Source of the DNA: Paenibacillus montanisoli
GTDB lineage: Bacteria > Bacillota > Bacilli > Paenibacillales > Paenibacillaceae
Assembly: GCF_003268025.1 (NCBI RefSeq)
Contig: NZ_QLUW01000004.1
Coordinates: 372,001-436,000 of the forward strand
Length of the DNA stretch: 64,000 nucleotides
Reading direction: 5' to 3'
Below, in pieces: positions 43,721-52,730 of the stretch. The notes under the pieces are model-generated. The model did not search any database. It was not told where the DNA came from and saw only the letters and a list, made by a program, of their open reading frames with translations. A program made the translations under genes and the position numbers. The stretch's first letter is position 1. The number at the start of each line of letters is the position of its first letter.

Positions 43721-45382
43721 TTACTTCTTGATCGCAGCTTCATAGATTTGAATGTACTGCGGCAGGTTCAGTCCGTCGAACCCTTTCACGTAAGCATCCC
43801 AATCTTTTTCGATATCCTTGTCGCCGATGATGAACTGCGCCATGTTGGATGTGACGTAATCCTTGATGGAAGTCGCCAGTTGAGCGATCGTATCCGTGTC
43901 TTCCGCTTTTACATATGCGCCGGAAGGGTAAATTTCCTTAGGTGCAAATGGAGCATAGGCCGCTGTCGCGTCTGCCAGACGTTTTTCATAGCCTGCGCCG
44001 GTTAGCGGGTCTTGTGCCGTTGCAAACAGATCGCGGAATTCTTTCGACAGATCCTTAGGACCAAGCAGCGTCCAGCTGTTGTTAGGCACGACGTTCTCGT
44101 CTGCCGGCGGCAGATTGGAGAAGCTGAATTTGGCAGGCTGGCCGGTAATATTCAACTCGCCGGACTCTGCTTTCTTCCAGCCAACGTTTTCTTTCACGCC
44201 GTATTCGCTGAGCAGCGCGCCTTCTTCGCTGTACGCAAAGTCGGCAATCTTGATCGCTGCGATTTGCTGCGCTTCGCTTGCTTTATTCGTAATCGCCATC
44301 GGGAACTCGCTGATGCCTTGCGACATGCCTGCCAGCTGTACGCCGTTCGGCCCTTTCAGCGGAGGTATGATGACCCAGTGCTTTTGACGCTCGTCTTTGT
44401 CTTCATAAGCTTTTACAAGGTAGCTGACCAGTGCCGTTGTAATCGAGCCTACAATCTCGTCGCCTTCGCGTTGGCCAAGCTGTCCCACCGCTTGGTCGTT
44501 CTGCGTGAATGCCGCCTTGTCGATCAAGCCTTCGCTATACAGCTTGTGCATGAAAGCGAGGCCTTCCTTCCACTCCGGCTTGTTCGCCGCGAAATCCACT
44601 TTGCCGTCCGTAACGGTCAAATACTTGCCGTTATCATTATAAATGAATGAATTCATAAGGAACGCATCGATATTCCCGTTCCACACGTATTTGTCCGGTG
44701 CGCCTGTCAGCGGAATTTCATCTGCCTTGCCGTTGCCGTTCGGATCCTTCGTTTTGAACGCTTTCAGAACATTATACAGCTCATCCGTCGTTGTAGGAAC
44801 AGCAAGCCCAAGCTTATCGAGCCATTCCTTGTTCATCCAATATTTTTGCGAGTGCGTACAGTGGTAGCACTCATTCAAGCGCGGAATGCCGTAGATATTG
44901 CCGTCCGGCGCCGTCATCGCTTCTTTCATGTAAGGCTTCTTTTCCATCATCGCCTTCAAGTTCGGCGCATACTTGTCGATCAGATCGTTGAGCGGAATGA
45001 GAACGCCCTGTTTGCCGTAGGTCATCAAATCGCCAGTCGTGAATTTCCCCTCGAGGAACACTTCCGGGTAGTCGCCGCTTGCCAGCAGCAGCTGTCTGCG
45101 GTCAACGAGCGCATCGGTCGGCGCCACGTCCCATTTGATTTTTACGTTGAATTTCTCTTCAACCAGCTTCGTGTATTCGTTATCTTCAAGCGGTGCTTTG
45201 CCTTGCGGCGCGAAGAATCCGATATCAACCGGGCCGGCCGCCTCCGCTGCATTGCCTTCCGTATTCGTGCCTGCTGCGCTTTCGCTGCCGGCGTTTTCTT
45301 TATTGTTCGCTCCGCCGCAAGCGGTCAAAACGATGCTGCTGATCAGTACAAGCATTAGCGATACCAAGATGGACTTTTTCAA
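43721..45382 (-). CDS. Oligosaccharide-binding lipoprotein (LplA-like)
   Basis: The 553-aa family 1 binding lipoprotein (lipobox LTAC, then an Asn/Glu/Ala-rich linker) belongs to the large LplA group found in Paenibacillus. Landmarks include VDIGFFAPQG, KVEEKFNVKIKWD-type spacing (seen as LVEEKFNVKIKWD), FLEGKFTTGDLMTYGKQGV and AYSEEGALLSEYGVKENVGW. It should bind oligosaccharides for the LplBC-type permeases upstream. The start is TTG 45382, eight bases after AGGAGG. Downstream genes encode GH3 and GH38 enzymes. Confidence 0.92.
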   Translation of the reverse strand: MKKSILVSLMLVLISSIVLTACGGANNKENAGSESAAGTNTEGNAAEAAGPVDIGFFAPQGKAPLEDNEYTKLVEEKFNVKIKWDVAPTDALVDRRQLLLASGDYPEVFLEGKFTTGDLMTYGKQGVLIPLNDLIDKYAPNLKAMMEKKPYMKEAMTAPDGNIYGIPRLNECYHCTHSQKYWMNKEWLDKLGLAVPTTTDELYNVLKAFKTKDPNGNGKADEIPLTGAPDKYVWNGNIDAFLMNSFIYNDNGKYLTVTDGKVDFAANKPEWKEGLAFMHKLYSEGLIDKAAFTQNDQAVGQLGQREGDEIVGSITTALVSYLVKAYEDKDERQKHWVIIPPLKGPNGVQLAGMSQGISEFPMAITNKASEAQQIAAIKIADFAYSEEGALLSEYGVKENVGWKKAESGELNITGQPAKFSFSNLPPADENVVPNNSWTLLGPKDLSKEFRDLFATAQDPLTGAGYEKRLADATAAYAPFAPKEIYPSGAYVKAEDTDTIAQLATSIKDYVTSNMAQFIIGDKDIEKDWDAYVKGFDGLNLPQYIQIYEAAIKK

Positions 45383-45421
45383 AACCGACTCCTCCTTAAG
45401 TGGATCTGTTTTTTGTTGCGC

Positions 45422-45443
45422 CTGCCCCGTTACGGCGGGGCAG
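45422..45443 (-). repeat. GC-rich hairpin upstream of the binding-protein gene
   Basis: CTGCCCCG and CGGGGCAG form an 8-bp stem in the 155-bp gap between the LplC-like and LplA-like genes. No T run follows on the minus strand, so it is more likely an mRNA processing or stability element than a terminator. Confidence 0.5.
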
Positions 45444-45537
45444 TTCCCCCTGCTTGCATAATGATGCCTGCTGACTGCTTTGAATGCCGACGCCCCACCT
45501 CCAGCTAAAATTCACAAGCCTCTCTATATCGCATCAA

Positions 45538-46482
45538 TCAGCCCTTTAAGGAACCGATCATAACGCCTTTAACAAAATGCTTCTGCACGAACGGGTACAT
45601 AATGAGCACCGGTACGCAAGCAACGACGATCAGCGCATATTTGAGCACTTCCTCGAAGCCCTTGTTCCTGAGGCTCTGCGCGGTATTCGCCAGCATCTCC
45701 GGATCGGCCGCATTCAAGATGAGCATGTTGCGGAGCACATATTGAAGCGGGAACAGATTTTCGGATCTCAGATAGATCAGCGCGTCGAAATACGCATTCC
45801 AATGTCCGACCGCATACATCAGCGTCATAACCGCCAGAATCGGCTTGGACAGCGGCAGTACGATGCTCCACAGGTAGCGAATGTCACGGCAGCCGTCGAT
45901 TTGGGACGCCTCCTGCAGCTCCGTCGGAATCGACGATTGAAAGAAGGTTCTGGCGATAATTACTTGAAAGACGGAGAAGGCTCCCGGGAGCCAAAGCGCC
46001 CAGCGCGTATCCAGCATGTGTAAATTTTTCACCAATAAGTAAGTTGGTATGAGTCCGCCGCTGAAAAAAACGGTAATCATCATCATAATCATCAGGATGC
46101 TGCGGCCCGGCATATTCCGCTGCGAGAGCGGGAATGCCATCAGGACGGTAAACGCGATGTTGATGAACGTGCCGACGACCGTATAGACAATGCTGTTATA
46201 ATAGCCGGTCATCAGCTGCGTGCTTTGGAAAATCGACTTGTAGGCTCTAAGCGAAATCTCCACCGGAAACAACCACACCCTCCCGGCCAAGACGGCATCC
46301 GGCGAACTGATCGATGAGCTGAAAATGTAGATCAGCGGATACAATACCGTTAATGTGATCACGCCTAGCAAGAGATAAATGCCTGTAAGCAGTACGCGGT
46401 CGCCGAACGGTTCCCTGATCTTCGTTGCGTTTGACGCTGACGCCCGCCAGATCTGTCCTCTGCTTTTTATATTGGTTGTCAT
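45538..46482 (-). CDS. Oligosaccharide ABC importer permease (LplC-like)
   Basis: This 314-aa permease has six membrane segments, the docking loop LQEASQIDGCRDIRYLW and the C-terminus QKHFVKGVMIGSLKG typical of LplC/YtcP-type subunits. It pairs with the LplB-like permease encoded 14 bp upstream. Start ATG 46482 has AAAGGCGG upstream; a GTG at 46503 overlapping the previous gene is less likely. No ATPase gene is present, consistent with use of a shared multisugar ATPase. Confidence 0.92.
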   Translation of the reverse strand: MTTNIKSRGQIWRASASNATKIREPFGDRVLLTGIYLLLGVITLTVLYPLIYIFSSSISSPDAVLAGRVWLFPVEISLRAYKSIFQSTQLMTGYYNSIVYTVVGTFINIAFTVLMAFPLSQRNMPGRSILMIMMMITVFFSGGLIPTYLLVKNLHMLDTRWALWLPGAFSVFQVIIARTFFQSSIPTELQEASQIDGCRDIRYLWSIVLPLSKPILAVMTLMYAVGHWNAYFDALIYLRSENLFPLQYVLRNMLILNAADPEMLANTAQSLRNKGFEEVLKYALIVVACVPVLIMYPFVQKHFVKGVMIGSLKG

Positions 46483-46496
46483 AGACGCCCGCCTTT

Positions 46497-47402
46497 CTAC
46501 CACAAGCTGTTTTCGGAAACTCGGCGCGCAATCGCATTGACCGCGATAAGCAGCACGAGGTTAATCACGGAGTTGAATAATCCGACTGCGGAGGAGAAGC
46601 TGAAATTCGCTCCGAGCAGACCGACCTTGTACACATAAGTTGAAATGACCTCGGACGTGCTTAGGTTGAGCGGGTTCTGCATCAGGAAGATTTTCTCGAA
46701 GCCTACTGCCATAAGGTTACCGAGACTCAGGATCAGCATCGTGATCGTGATCGGAATGAGCGACGGCAAGTCGATATGAAGAATCTTCTTCAGTCTCGAT
46801 GCTCCGTCCATGCGTGCCGCTTCATAGAGAGAAGGGTCGACGCCGGCCAAGGCCGCAATATAGATGATGGAGGCATAGCCCATCTCCTGCCAAACTCCGG
46901 ACCAGACATAAATCGATTTGAATAAACCGGGCTCGCCCATAAAGTTCGTCGTCGGCAAGCCGAAGAAGGTAAAGATCCGCTCCACGACGCCGACATGCGG
47001 CGATAGCATCAGGATGATGATCGACACCATGACGACCGTCGAAATAAAGTGCGGCGCGTAGGTGATCATTTGCACCGAGCGTTTGAAGAAGCCTGTCCGG
47101 ATTTCATTCAGCGCCAAGGCCAGCAAAATCGGAATCGGGAACCCCGCGAGCAAGGAATACGCGCTGATCAGCAGCGTGTTCTTGATCAGCACCGAAAAGT
47201 TCGGCGACTGGAACAGGTTCTCGAAATGCTTGAAGCCTACCCAAGGGCTGCCCAATATTCCTTTAACCACGTTGAAGTCTTTAAAGGCGATAATTACGCC
47301 GAACATCGGAATGTATTTAAAGATGATTAAGTAAAGCACCGGCAGAAGGACAAGGAGATATAGCTCCCAGCTCCGCCTCATTTTGATCCATGTCTGAGCC
47401 AT
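46497..47402 (-). CDS. Oligosaccharide ABC importer permease (LplB-like)
   Basis: The 301-aa permease has six membrane segments, KYIPMFGVIIAFKDFN near the start and the docking loop LYEAARMDGASRLKKIL, all typical of LplB/YteP subunits. I take ATG 47402, eight bases after GGGG, as start; ATG 47408 is two bases from the ribosome site. It is the first gene of the transporter unit, with a sigma-A-like promoter 40 bp upstream. Confidence 0.92.
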   Translation of the reverse strand: MAQTWIKMRRSWELYLLVLLPVLYLIIFKYIPMFGVIIAFKDFNVVKGILGSPWVGFKHFENLFQSPNFSVLIKNTLLISAYSLLAGFPIPILLALALNEIRTGFFKRSVQMITYAPHFISTVVMVSIIILMLSPHVGVVERIFTFFGLPTTNFMGEPGLFKSIYVWSGVWQEMGYASIIYIAALAGVDPSLYEAARMDGASRLKKILHIDLPSLIPITITMLILSLGNLMAVGFEKIFLMQNPLNLSTSEVISTYVYKVGLLGANFSFSSAVGLFNSVINLVLLIAVNAIARRVSENSLW

Positions 47403-47442
47403 CCGCATTACCCCTTCTGTCAGAATCGTTCTTGGTAATTCG

Positions 47443-47472
47443 ATTCTAGTCCGCCGGCAAGCCAGCCTTCAA
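47443..47472 (-). promoter_or_regulatory. Candidate sigma-A promoter of the Lpl transporter operon
   Basis: TTGAAG and TAGAAT on the minus strand are separated by 18 bp, ending about 40 bp before the LplB-like start. Confidence 0.6.
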
Positions 47473-47599
47473 TTCGTAAGATTCGGTAAATCCACCATTT
47501 TCGCAAACCCAGCAATGGCGCGGGTTTCAGCGGTGCGAAATATGCGTACTCCGCATTTTTCCGCACTTCAAGTTTTTCGCCGGGCGGCTTCGCAGCGCG

Positions 47600-47646
47600 T
47601 AAAAAAACCTTGGCCTCCGCCGCTCGTACCGGCAGGGACCAAGGTT
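47600..47646 (-). terminator. Intrinsic terminator of the membrane-bound AraC regulator gene
   Basis: AACCTTGG and CCAAGGTT with an additional inner stem form a long hairpin 35 bp after the stop, followed by seven T on the minus strand. This separates the regulator gene from the transporter operon. Confidence 0.85.
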
Positions 47647-47680
47647 CAGGATTATAGGCGGCAGCGGTACAGATTCACCC

Positions 47681-49897
47681 TCACCGGCTCGCTTGCTGCT
47701 TGCGATAATCGCTCGGTGAGAGGCCTGCCACGTTCTTGAACGCCCGGTTAAAGGAATTGTAATTAAAATAGCCGACCTGCAGGCTGATCTCCTGCAGGGA
47801 CAGATCCGTGCCAAGCAGCAGCTGCTTGGCTTTATCCATCCGTAGTCCGATCAGGAAATCGACGAAGTTGCCGCCGGATTCCTCCTTGAACAGCTTGCTG
47901 ATGTTCTTCGCTTGCAGATTGAATTTATCGCTGAGATGATCGAGCGACAGCTCCGGATTGGCGTAATGCTCCTCGATATAGGTTCGGATGTCGCTGATCA
48001 CCGCCCGCGTCCGTTGGGAATCCTTGAGCGCTTGCAGCTTGGCGACGGCCGCCTCGAACAGCTTCGTGCAGCCCTGCTGCAATTCGGCGACGGTCTCCCA
48101 TGTTCTTCCCAGCTCAAGCAGCTCAGCCCCCGTGTCCTTCCAGATGTTGCGGGCATCCTTAGGCAGCTCCAGGAAAACCCGGGTCAGCTGTTGGTGAAGG
48201 AACTGCAGGAAGCTCTCGATCTCCTTGCGCGACGAGATGGAATCGTTGATCTGATCGAACAGCTCGTCGAGCTGCTTCCTCCACCCGTTATCGGCCAGCC
48301 TGATCGCCTGCGAAAGGGCATGCAGCGTGCCGAAAAAATCGTGCACGCGGAGCGTCGACGCTTCAAGCTCTTCAGGGCGCAGCAGCCGCCCGATGCCAAG
48401 CACGGCTTTATAGTGCAGCAAATTGCCCGCGATCTCGTGCGAGCTGCGGATTTCCTCAAGGCTTGACGCCATGCCGTGCACGCCGATCGTGACCGTAAAG
48501 CTCAAATTCGCGCGCACCCATTCCACGATTTGCTCCCCGATATGCGCGCTCAGCTCGGAGCCAGCCGCTTCATCCGGCACCCATACGATCGCGGACAGCC
48601 TGCGGTCCGACAGCCACTCCGCCCAAAGGGCTGCTCCGTTCAGCCCGGCCATCTCTTGCGCGACGCTGGAGAGCACGAATTTCAAGACCGATTGATCCTG
48701 ATGGTGGTAGGCTTGGACAAATTGCTGGTAGCGGTCGATTTCAAGCGCCATTACGAAGCTTTTTGCGCCGGCCGGATCGATGTTAAACCTCAGCAAATCA
48801 GCCTGCCATTCCGTTTCGCGGATCGGCGCGCTTCCTTCAACCGCCTCCTGGAACCGGTGCTTCTTCTGCAAAATGAATGTCTCTTTGTGCTGCTGGCGAG
48901 TCTTCGTCGTTTCCTCCATCAGGTGCTCCAAAGCGCCGCGGATAAAGCCGAATTCGTTGCTGCCCAGTTTATCATCTTCCGGCTTGATCAGCGAGCTGGC
49001 GCGGATCAGCGACACAAGCTGGCTGATCGGCTTGTAATTGCGCCGCGTCACATGGATGACCCAGAGCACGCCAAGCAAGACGGCCGCAATCGCAATGACA
49101 ACCCAAATGTTGTAGAAGTCAAGCACAAACCGCGAAAGTCCGGCGTCGGACGGCCCGCTCTCGACTACCCAGCCCGTATACGGCGAAACATAACGCGACA
49201 ATACGCTTCTCGTTCCTTCTTTCGAAGGTGTATCGTCCATCAGGCTGCGGCCCTGCTTATCGCTAAACCGGACATAGGTCTGATCCGGATTGTACATCGG
49301 CGTAATCGTCCGCTTCAGCTTTGCAAGACTGACATTGACGACGATATAGCCTTTCTTCGTCGAGGAGAAGTGCGGATAGCCCTGCACAATCGAGATCACG
49401 TCCTTGGCCTTCTCCGACGGATACGTTTGAAAGCTTCGCTTCCCCGTCCACTCTCCGGTTTTCGCCAGCCCCCGAATGTAGAGCTCCAAGAACGGCTCAT
49501 CCAGAAAATCGGCCTTCATTCCCGACCCGTCGCCAAGGATGAACTCATCTTTTAAGCGGATAAAATAAACGGTATCGATAATCGAATAATTCAACTTCCA
49601 ATCGTCCACCAGCTTATTTGCCTTAATATTGCCGTAGACGTCTTCCAAGTCCGTGTTAAAGAACGTCCTCAGTTCCTCCGTCGACAGGATATCGCGCAAG
49701 ATGCGGTAATCAAGCGTTTTCAAGGCATTGTCAGTAAACAGCACGACCTGCTGGGCAAGAAATTCGTTCGCTTTAATGGCTTCCTTGCGGTTCTGCTCGT
49801 TCAGCGTCTGGAAGAAGACGACGAACAGAATGGTAACAACGACAAAAAACGCGGGAAGATAAGATAAAAGTAATTTACGGAACCAGCTGCTGTTCAT
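47681..49897 (-). CDS. Membrane-bound AraC-type transcriptional regulator
   Basis: This 738-aa one-component sensor has a membrane segment near residues 10-32, an extracellular Cache-like domain, a second membrane segment near 265-288, a cytoplasmic middle region resembling a GGDEF-type fold without the motif, and a C-terminal AraC domain (IRTYIEEHYANPELSLDHL; LQEISLQVGYFNYNSFNRAF). Such proteins, common in Paenibacillus, sense polysaccharide fragments outside the cell and activate neighbouring Lpl transporter genes. Start is ATG 49897, six bases after GGGGG. It lies just upstream of the LplBCA-GH3-GH38 genes and is their likely regulator. Confidence 0.92.
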   Translation of the reverse strand: MNSSWFRKLLLSYLPAFFVVVTILFVVFFQTLNEQNRKEAIKANEFLAQQVVLFTDNALKTLDYRILRDILSTEELRTFFNTDLEDVYGNIKANKLVDDWKLNYSIIDTVYFIRLKDEFILGDGSGMKADFLDEPFLELYIRGLAKTGEWTGKRSFQTYPSEKAKDVISIVQGYPHFSSTKKGYIVVNVSLAKLKRTITPMYNPDQTYVRFSDKQGRSLMDDTPSKEGTRSVLSRYVSPYTGWVVESGPSDAGLSRFVLDFYNIWVVIAIAAVLLGVLWVIHVTRRNYKPISQLVSLIRASSLIKPEDDKLGSNEFGFIRGALEHLMEETTKTRQQHKETFILQKKHRFQEAVEGSAPIRETEWQADLLRFNIDPAGAKSFVMALEIDRYQQFVQAYHHQDQSVLKFVLSSVAQEMAGLNGAALWAEWLSDRRLSAIVWVPDEAAGSELSAHIGEQIVEWVRANLSFTVTIGVHGMASSLEEIRSSHEIAGNLLHYKAVLGIGRLLRPEELEASTLRVHDFFGTLHALSQAIRLADNGWRKQLDELFDQINDSISSRKEIESFLQFLHQQLTRVFLELPKDARNIWKDTGAELLELGRTWETVAELQQGCTKLFEAAVAKLQALKDSQRTRAVISDIRTYIEEHYANPELSLDHLSDKFNLQAKNISKLFKEESGGNFVDFLIGLRMDKAKQLLLGTDLSLQEISLQVGYFNYNSFNRAFKNVAGLSPSDYRKQQASR

Positions 49898-50002
49898 GTA
49901 CATCCCCCTATTCTATCTACCCGCGTTTTAGTTATCTAGGAACAAAAATTCTCTTTATTTTACCTCATTAACCGCTGCAATTCCACTTGGGAGAAGCTGG
50001 CA

Positions 50003-51382
50003 TTATTTCGTGCGGATGCGGAACACATGCGCGATCGGCGCCTGCCCGCCGAGCTGACTGGCCGGAAGCTGAACGGTGATGCCTTCGCTATCCTGCGCGT
50101 ACTCGACCGCTTCATCGGTGCCAACGAGCTCGATGCCCGTCACCGCCTCGGTGTAAGGAAGGCGGATCTGCTCTGAAATCGGCGCATCTTCGCTAGCATA
50201 CAGATAGGTGCAGTACACGGTATCGCCTTTGCGGGTGAAGGCACAGTTTCCGGTGTAATATGGCGCGCAAATCCGAGTGCCATAAACCGCTTCGCCGTAC
50301 GCCTTCATCCAGGCGCCGAGCTCCTTCATGCTCTTCAGAGCGCCGGCCGGCAATCGGCCGTCAGGCTGCGGCCCGACGTTAAGCGCCAGGTTGCCGCCCT
50401 TGGCGACGACCTCCATCAGGATATGAACGAGCTGGCGAGCCGACTTGTACTTATCCTCGAATTTGAACGAGAACGAAGTGCCGATCGTGATGCAGCTTTC
50501 CCATGGCACGTTAAGCGGCCGGTCCGGAATCGTCTGTTCCGGCGTTACATAGTTCTCGTATGCGCCGCCTACGGTACGGTCGGCCGACAGCAGCCAAGGC
50601 TGCGTTTGACGCGCCCGCTCGACGACTTCGCCTAGACGGATGTCCTGGTTCACCCGACCGCCGTCTCGTACCCAGCCCGCATCCAGCCACAAAATATCGA
50701 TGCGGCCGTAACGGGTCATCAGCTCCATAATTTGCTCATGGGTAAACTGGACGAACTTCTCCCACATCGAAGGATGCTCCGCCGGATTGTAAGAAGGCCC
50801 GCGCCACGTATGGCGGCCCCGCTCCATGCCCGGCGCCCAGTAGTACGGCGTATGCCAATCGGCCTTGGAGAAATACGTCGCGATCGCAAGCCCTTTGTCG
50901 CGGAACGCATCGAAGACGTTTTTGCAAATGTCCGCATAACGGTGCGCATGGAACGGCGTATCCTTGCCGGTAATCCGGTAATCCGTCGTATGCGTATCCC
51001 ACATGCAGAAGCCGTCATGGTGCTTCGTGGTGAAAATCAAATATTTGAAGCCGCCCTCCGCAGCTGCCTCCGCCCATTTCTCCGGCTCGAAGCGGAACGG
51101 GTTGAACGTCTTGTTGAGCGCGAAATATTCCCGTTTCATCTCTTCATAATCATTCGTCCAATCGACGTCGTTTCGGGACCAGTCGCCGTCCTCGTCGCTC
51201 AGAATCCACGACTCTACCATCCCTATCTGGGAGTACGGGCCCCAGTGCATCATCAAGGCAAGCTTCTGATCCTGGAACCATTCCAGCCGCTCCCGGGTCA
51301 TCGGATTGGCCGGCTTCACGTATTCCTTTTCGCTGCTGTAATTATGAACGCCATTTTCCACTTCGTGTACCGTTTCGCTCAT
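50003..51382 (-). CDS. Alpha-L-fucosidase, glycoside hydrolase family 29
   Basis: This 459-aa enzyme has the GH29 catalytic barrel: ALMMHWGPYSQIG, YLIFTTKHHDGFCMWDT, and the nucleophile Asp in IDILWLDAGW. A C-terminal beta domain follows. No signal peptide is visible, so it removes alpha-linked fucose from imported glycans in the cytoplasm. The start ATG 51382 lies nine bases after GGAGG. It is the last gene of the GH35-GH125-GH29 operon, 30 bp after GH125; no clear terminator was seen after it. Confidence 0.93.
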   Translation of the reverse strand: MSETVHEVENGVHNYSSEKEYVKPANPMTRERLEWFQDQKLALMMHWGPYSQIGMVESWILSDEDGDWSRNDVDWTNDYEEMKREYFALNKTFNPFRFEPEKWAEAAAEGGFKYLIFTTKHHDGFCMWDTHTTDYRITGKDTPFHAHRYADICKNVFDAFRDKGLAIATYFSKADWHTPYYWAPGMERGRHTWRGPSYNPAEHPSMWEKFVQFTHEQIMELMTRYGRIDILWLDAGWVRDGGRVNQDIRLGEVVERARQTQPWLLSADRTVGGAYENYVTPEQTIPDRPLNVPWESCITIGTSFSFKFEDKYKSARQLVHILMEVVAKGGNLALNVGPQPDGRLPAGALKSMKELGAWMKAYGEAVYGTRICAPYYTGNCAFTRKGDTVYCTYLYASEDAPISEQIRLPYTEAVTGIELVGTDEAVEYAQDSEGITVQLPASQLGGQAPIAHVFRIRTK

Positions 51383-51412
51383 GTTTGTTAACCTCCTTAA
51401 AGTCTCGGCATG

Positions 51413-52714
51413 CTAAGCAAGCATGGCGCGCAGTTTGTTTTCGTTGATGAGCTTAAGAATCAGCTCACCGAATAAGGTGTTCGCCCAAGCGAACCAGGAT
51501 CTCGTAAATTGGCCGGGGTCATCTACATGGAATCCTTCGTGCATAAAACCGGTATCGCCGTCCGTATCGATCAGCAGCTTTACAAGCTCCGCGATTTCCC
51601 TGTCATCCGTCGAAGTCAGCGCCTGCATAACCAGACTGATGTGCCAAATGTAGCGCGGCGGCGTATGCGGGCTGCCGATCCCTTTGGCGCGAAGGCCTTC
51701 GTAGTAGTACGGGTTGTCCGGACTCAGGATGAACCGGCGCGTGTTCAAGTAGATCGGATCGTCCTTCGCCGAATACCCCAGGTATGGAATCGACAGCAGG
51801 CTCGGCACGTTAGCGTCGTCCATTAGCGTGTAATGGCCGAGACCGTCCGTTTCGTAGGCGTACATGTCGCCGTACGCCGGATGCTTGTAGATGCCGAAGG
51901 CTTGAATGCCGCGGTCGATGTCTTCCTTCAGCGATCGTGCTTCCTGCTGAAGCTGCGCATCCGCGAGCACCTCGCTTGCAATCTCGGACAAATAACCCAG
52001 TACGACGCTGGCGAACATGTTGGACGGGATGAGGTAGCCGTAGGCGCAGGCATCGTCGCTTGGCCGGAAGCCGGACCACGTCATGCCCGTGTAGCCGACC
52101 GGCTCGCCCATCCCGTTATTGTGGATCGTGTCGCTCGGCGGCCCGGATAGCCGCGTGAACCGGTAAGGCGATTCCTCCATATGCTTCTGCTCGACGCGCC
52201 ACAGCTCCACGATGCGAGCCGCTGCTTGCCGGAACGTATCGTCGAATACATCCGTGCTGCCCGTCTGCTTCCAATACAGGTAGCTGATCTGAATGGGATA
52301 GCAGAGCGAGTCGATTTCATATTTGCGTTCCCACACCCACGGATTCGGCGCGGGCAGCTCCGTAATGTCATTCTCGTACCGGTTATCGTTCGGTTCTTCA
52401 TTGAACGCGTTGGCATACGGATCAATAAGAATGCAGCGGAATTGGCGCTTCAACAGTCCTTCGATGATGGCAGCCAGCTCCGGATCGTCCGAGGCCAGCT
52501 GAATGTAGGGCCTAACCTGTGCGCTCGAGTCGCGCAGCCACATCGCGGGGATGTCGCCCGTAAACACGAACGCCGTTCCGTCCTCCATCAGGCGGGTCGT
52601 CGTTTCCAGCGTATTCGGGAAGCACTGCTTGAACATGCTAAGCAGCTTCGGGTACTCGGCCAGCTCCGTCTCGGCCGATGCGAGAACGCGCTGAATCGAT
52701 GAAGGGATTTTCAT
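51413..52714 (-). CDS. Exo-alpha-1,6-mannosidase, glycoside hydrolase family 125
   Basis: The 433-aa protein belongs to GH125 (metal-independent alpha-mannosidases). Landmarks are [20 protein letters not shown], the acid region [40 protein letters not shown] and [15 protein letters not shown]. Family members cleave alpha-1,6-linked mannose from N-glycan cores. I use ATG 52714 as start with AGGTG upstream; the frame continues to 52897 inside the GH35 gene, where it is not enzyme-like. It lies 16 bp after the GH35 stop. Confidence 0.94.
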   Translation of the reverse strand: MKIPSSIQRVLASAETELAEYPKLLSMFKQCFPNTLETTTRLMEDGTAFVFTGDIPAMWLRDSSAQVRPYIQLASDDPELAAIIEGLLKRQFRCILIDPYANAFNEEPNDNRYENDITELPAPNPWVWERKYEIDSLCYPIQISYLYWKQTGSTDVFDDTFRQAAARIVELWRVEQKHMEESPYRFTRLSGPPSDTIHNNGMGEPVGYTGMTWSGFRPSDDACAYGYLIPSNMFASVVLGYLSEIASEVLADAQLQQEARSLKEDIDRGIQAFGIYKHPAYGDMYAYETDGLGHYTLMDDANVPSLLSIPYLGYSAKDDPIYLNTRRFILSPDNPYYYEGLRAKGIGSPHTPPRYIWHISLVMQALTSTDDREIAELVKLLIDTDGDTGFMHEGFHVDDPGQFTRSWFAWANTLFGELILKLINENKLRAMLA

Positions 52715-52730
52715 ATGCTTCACCTGCTTT

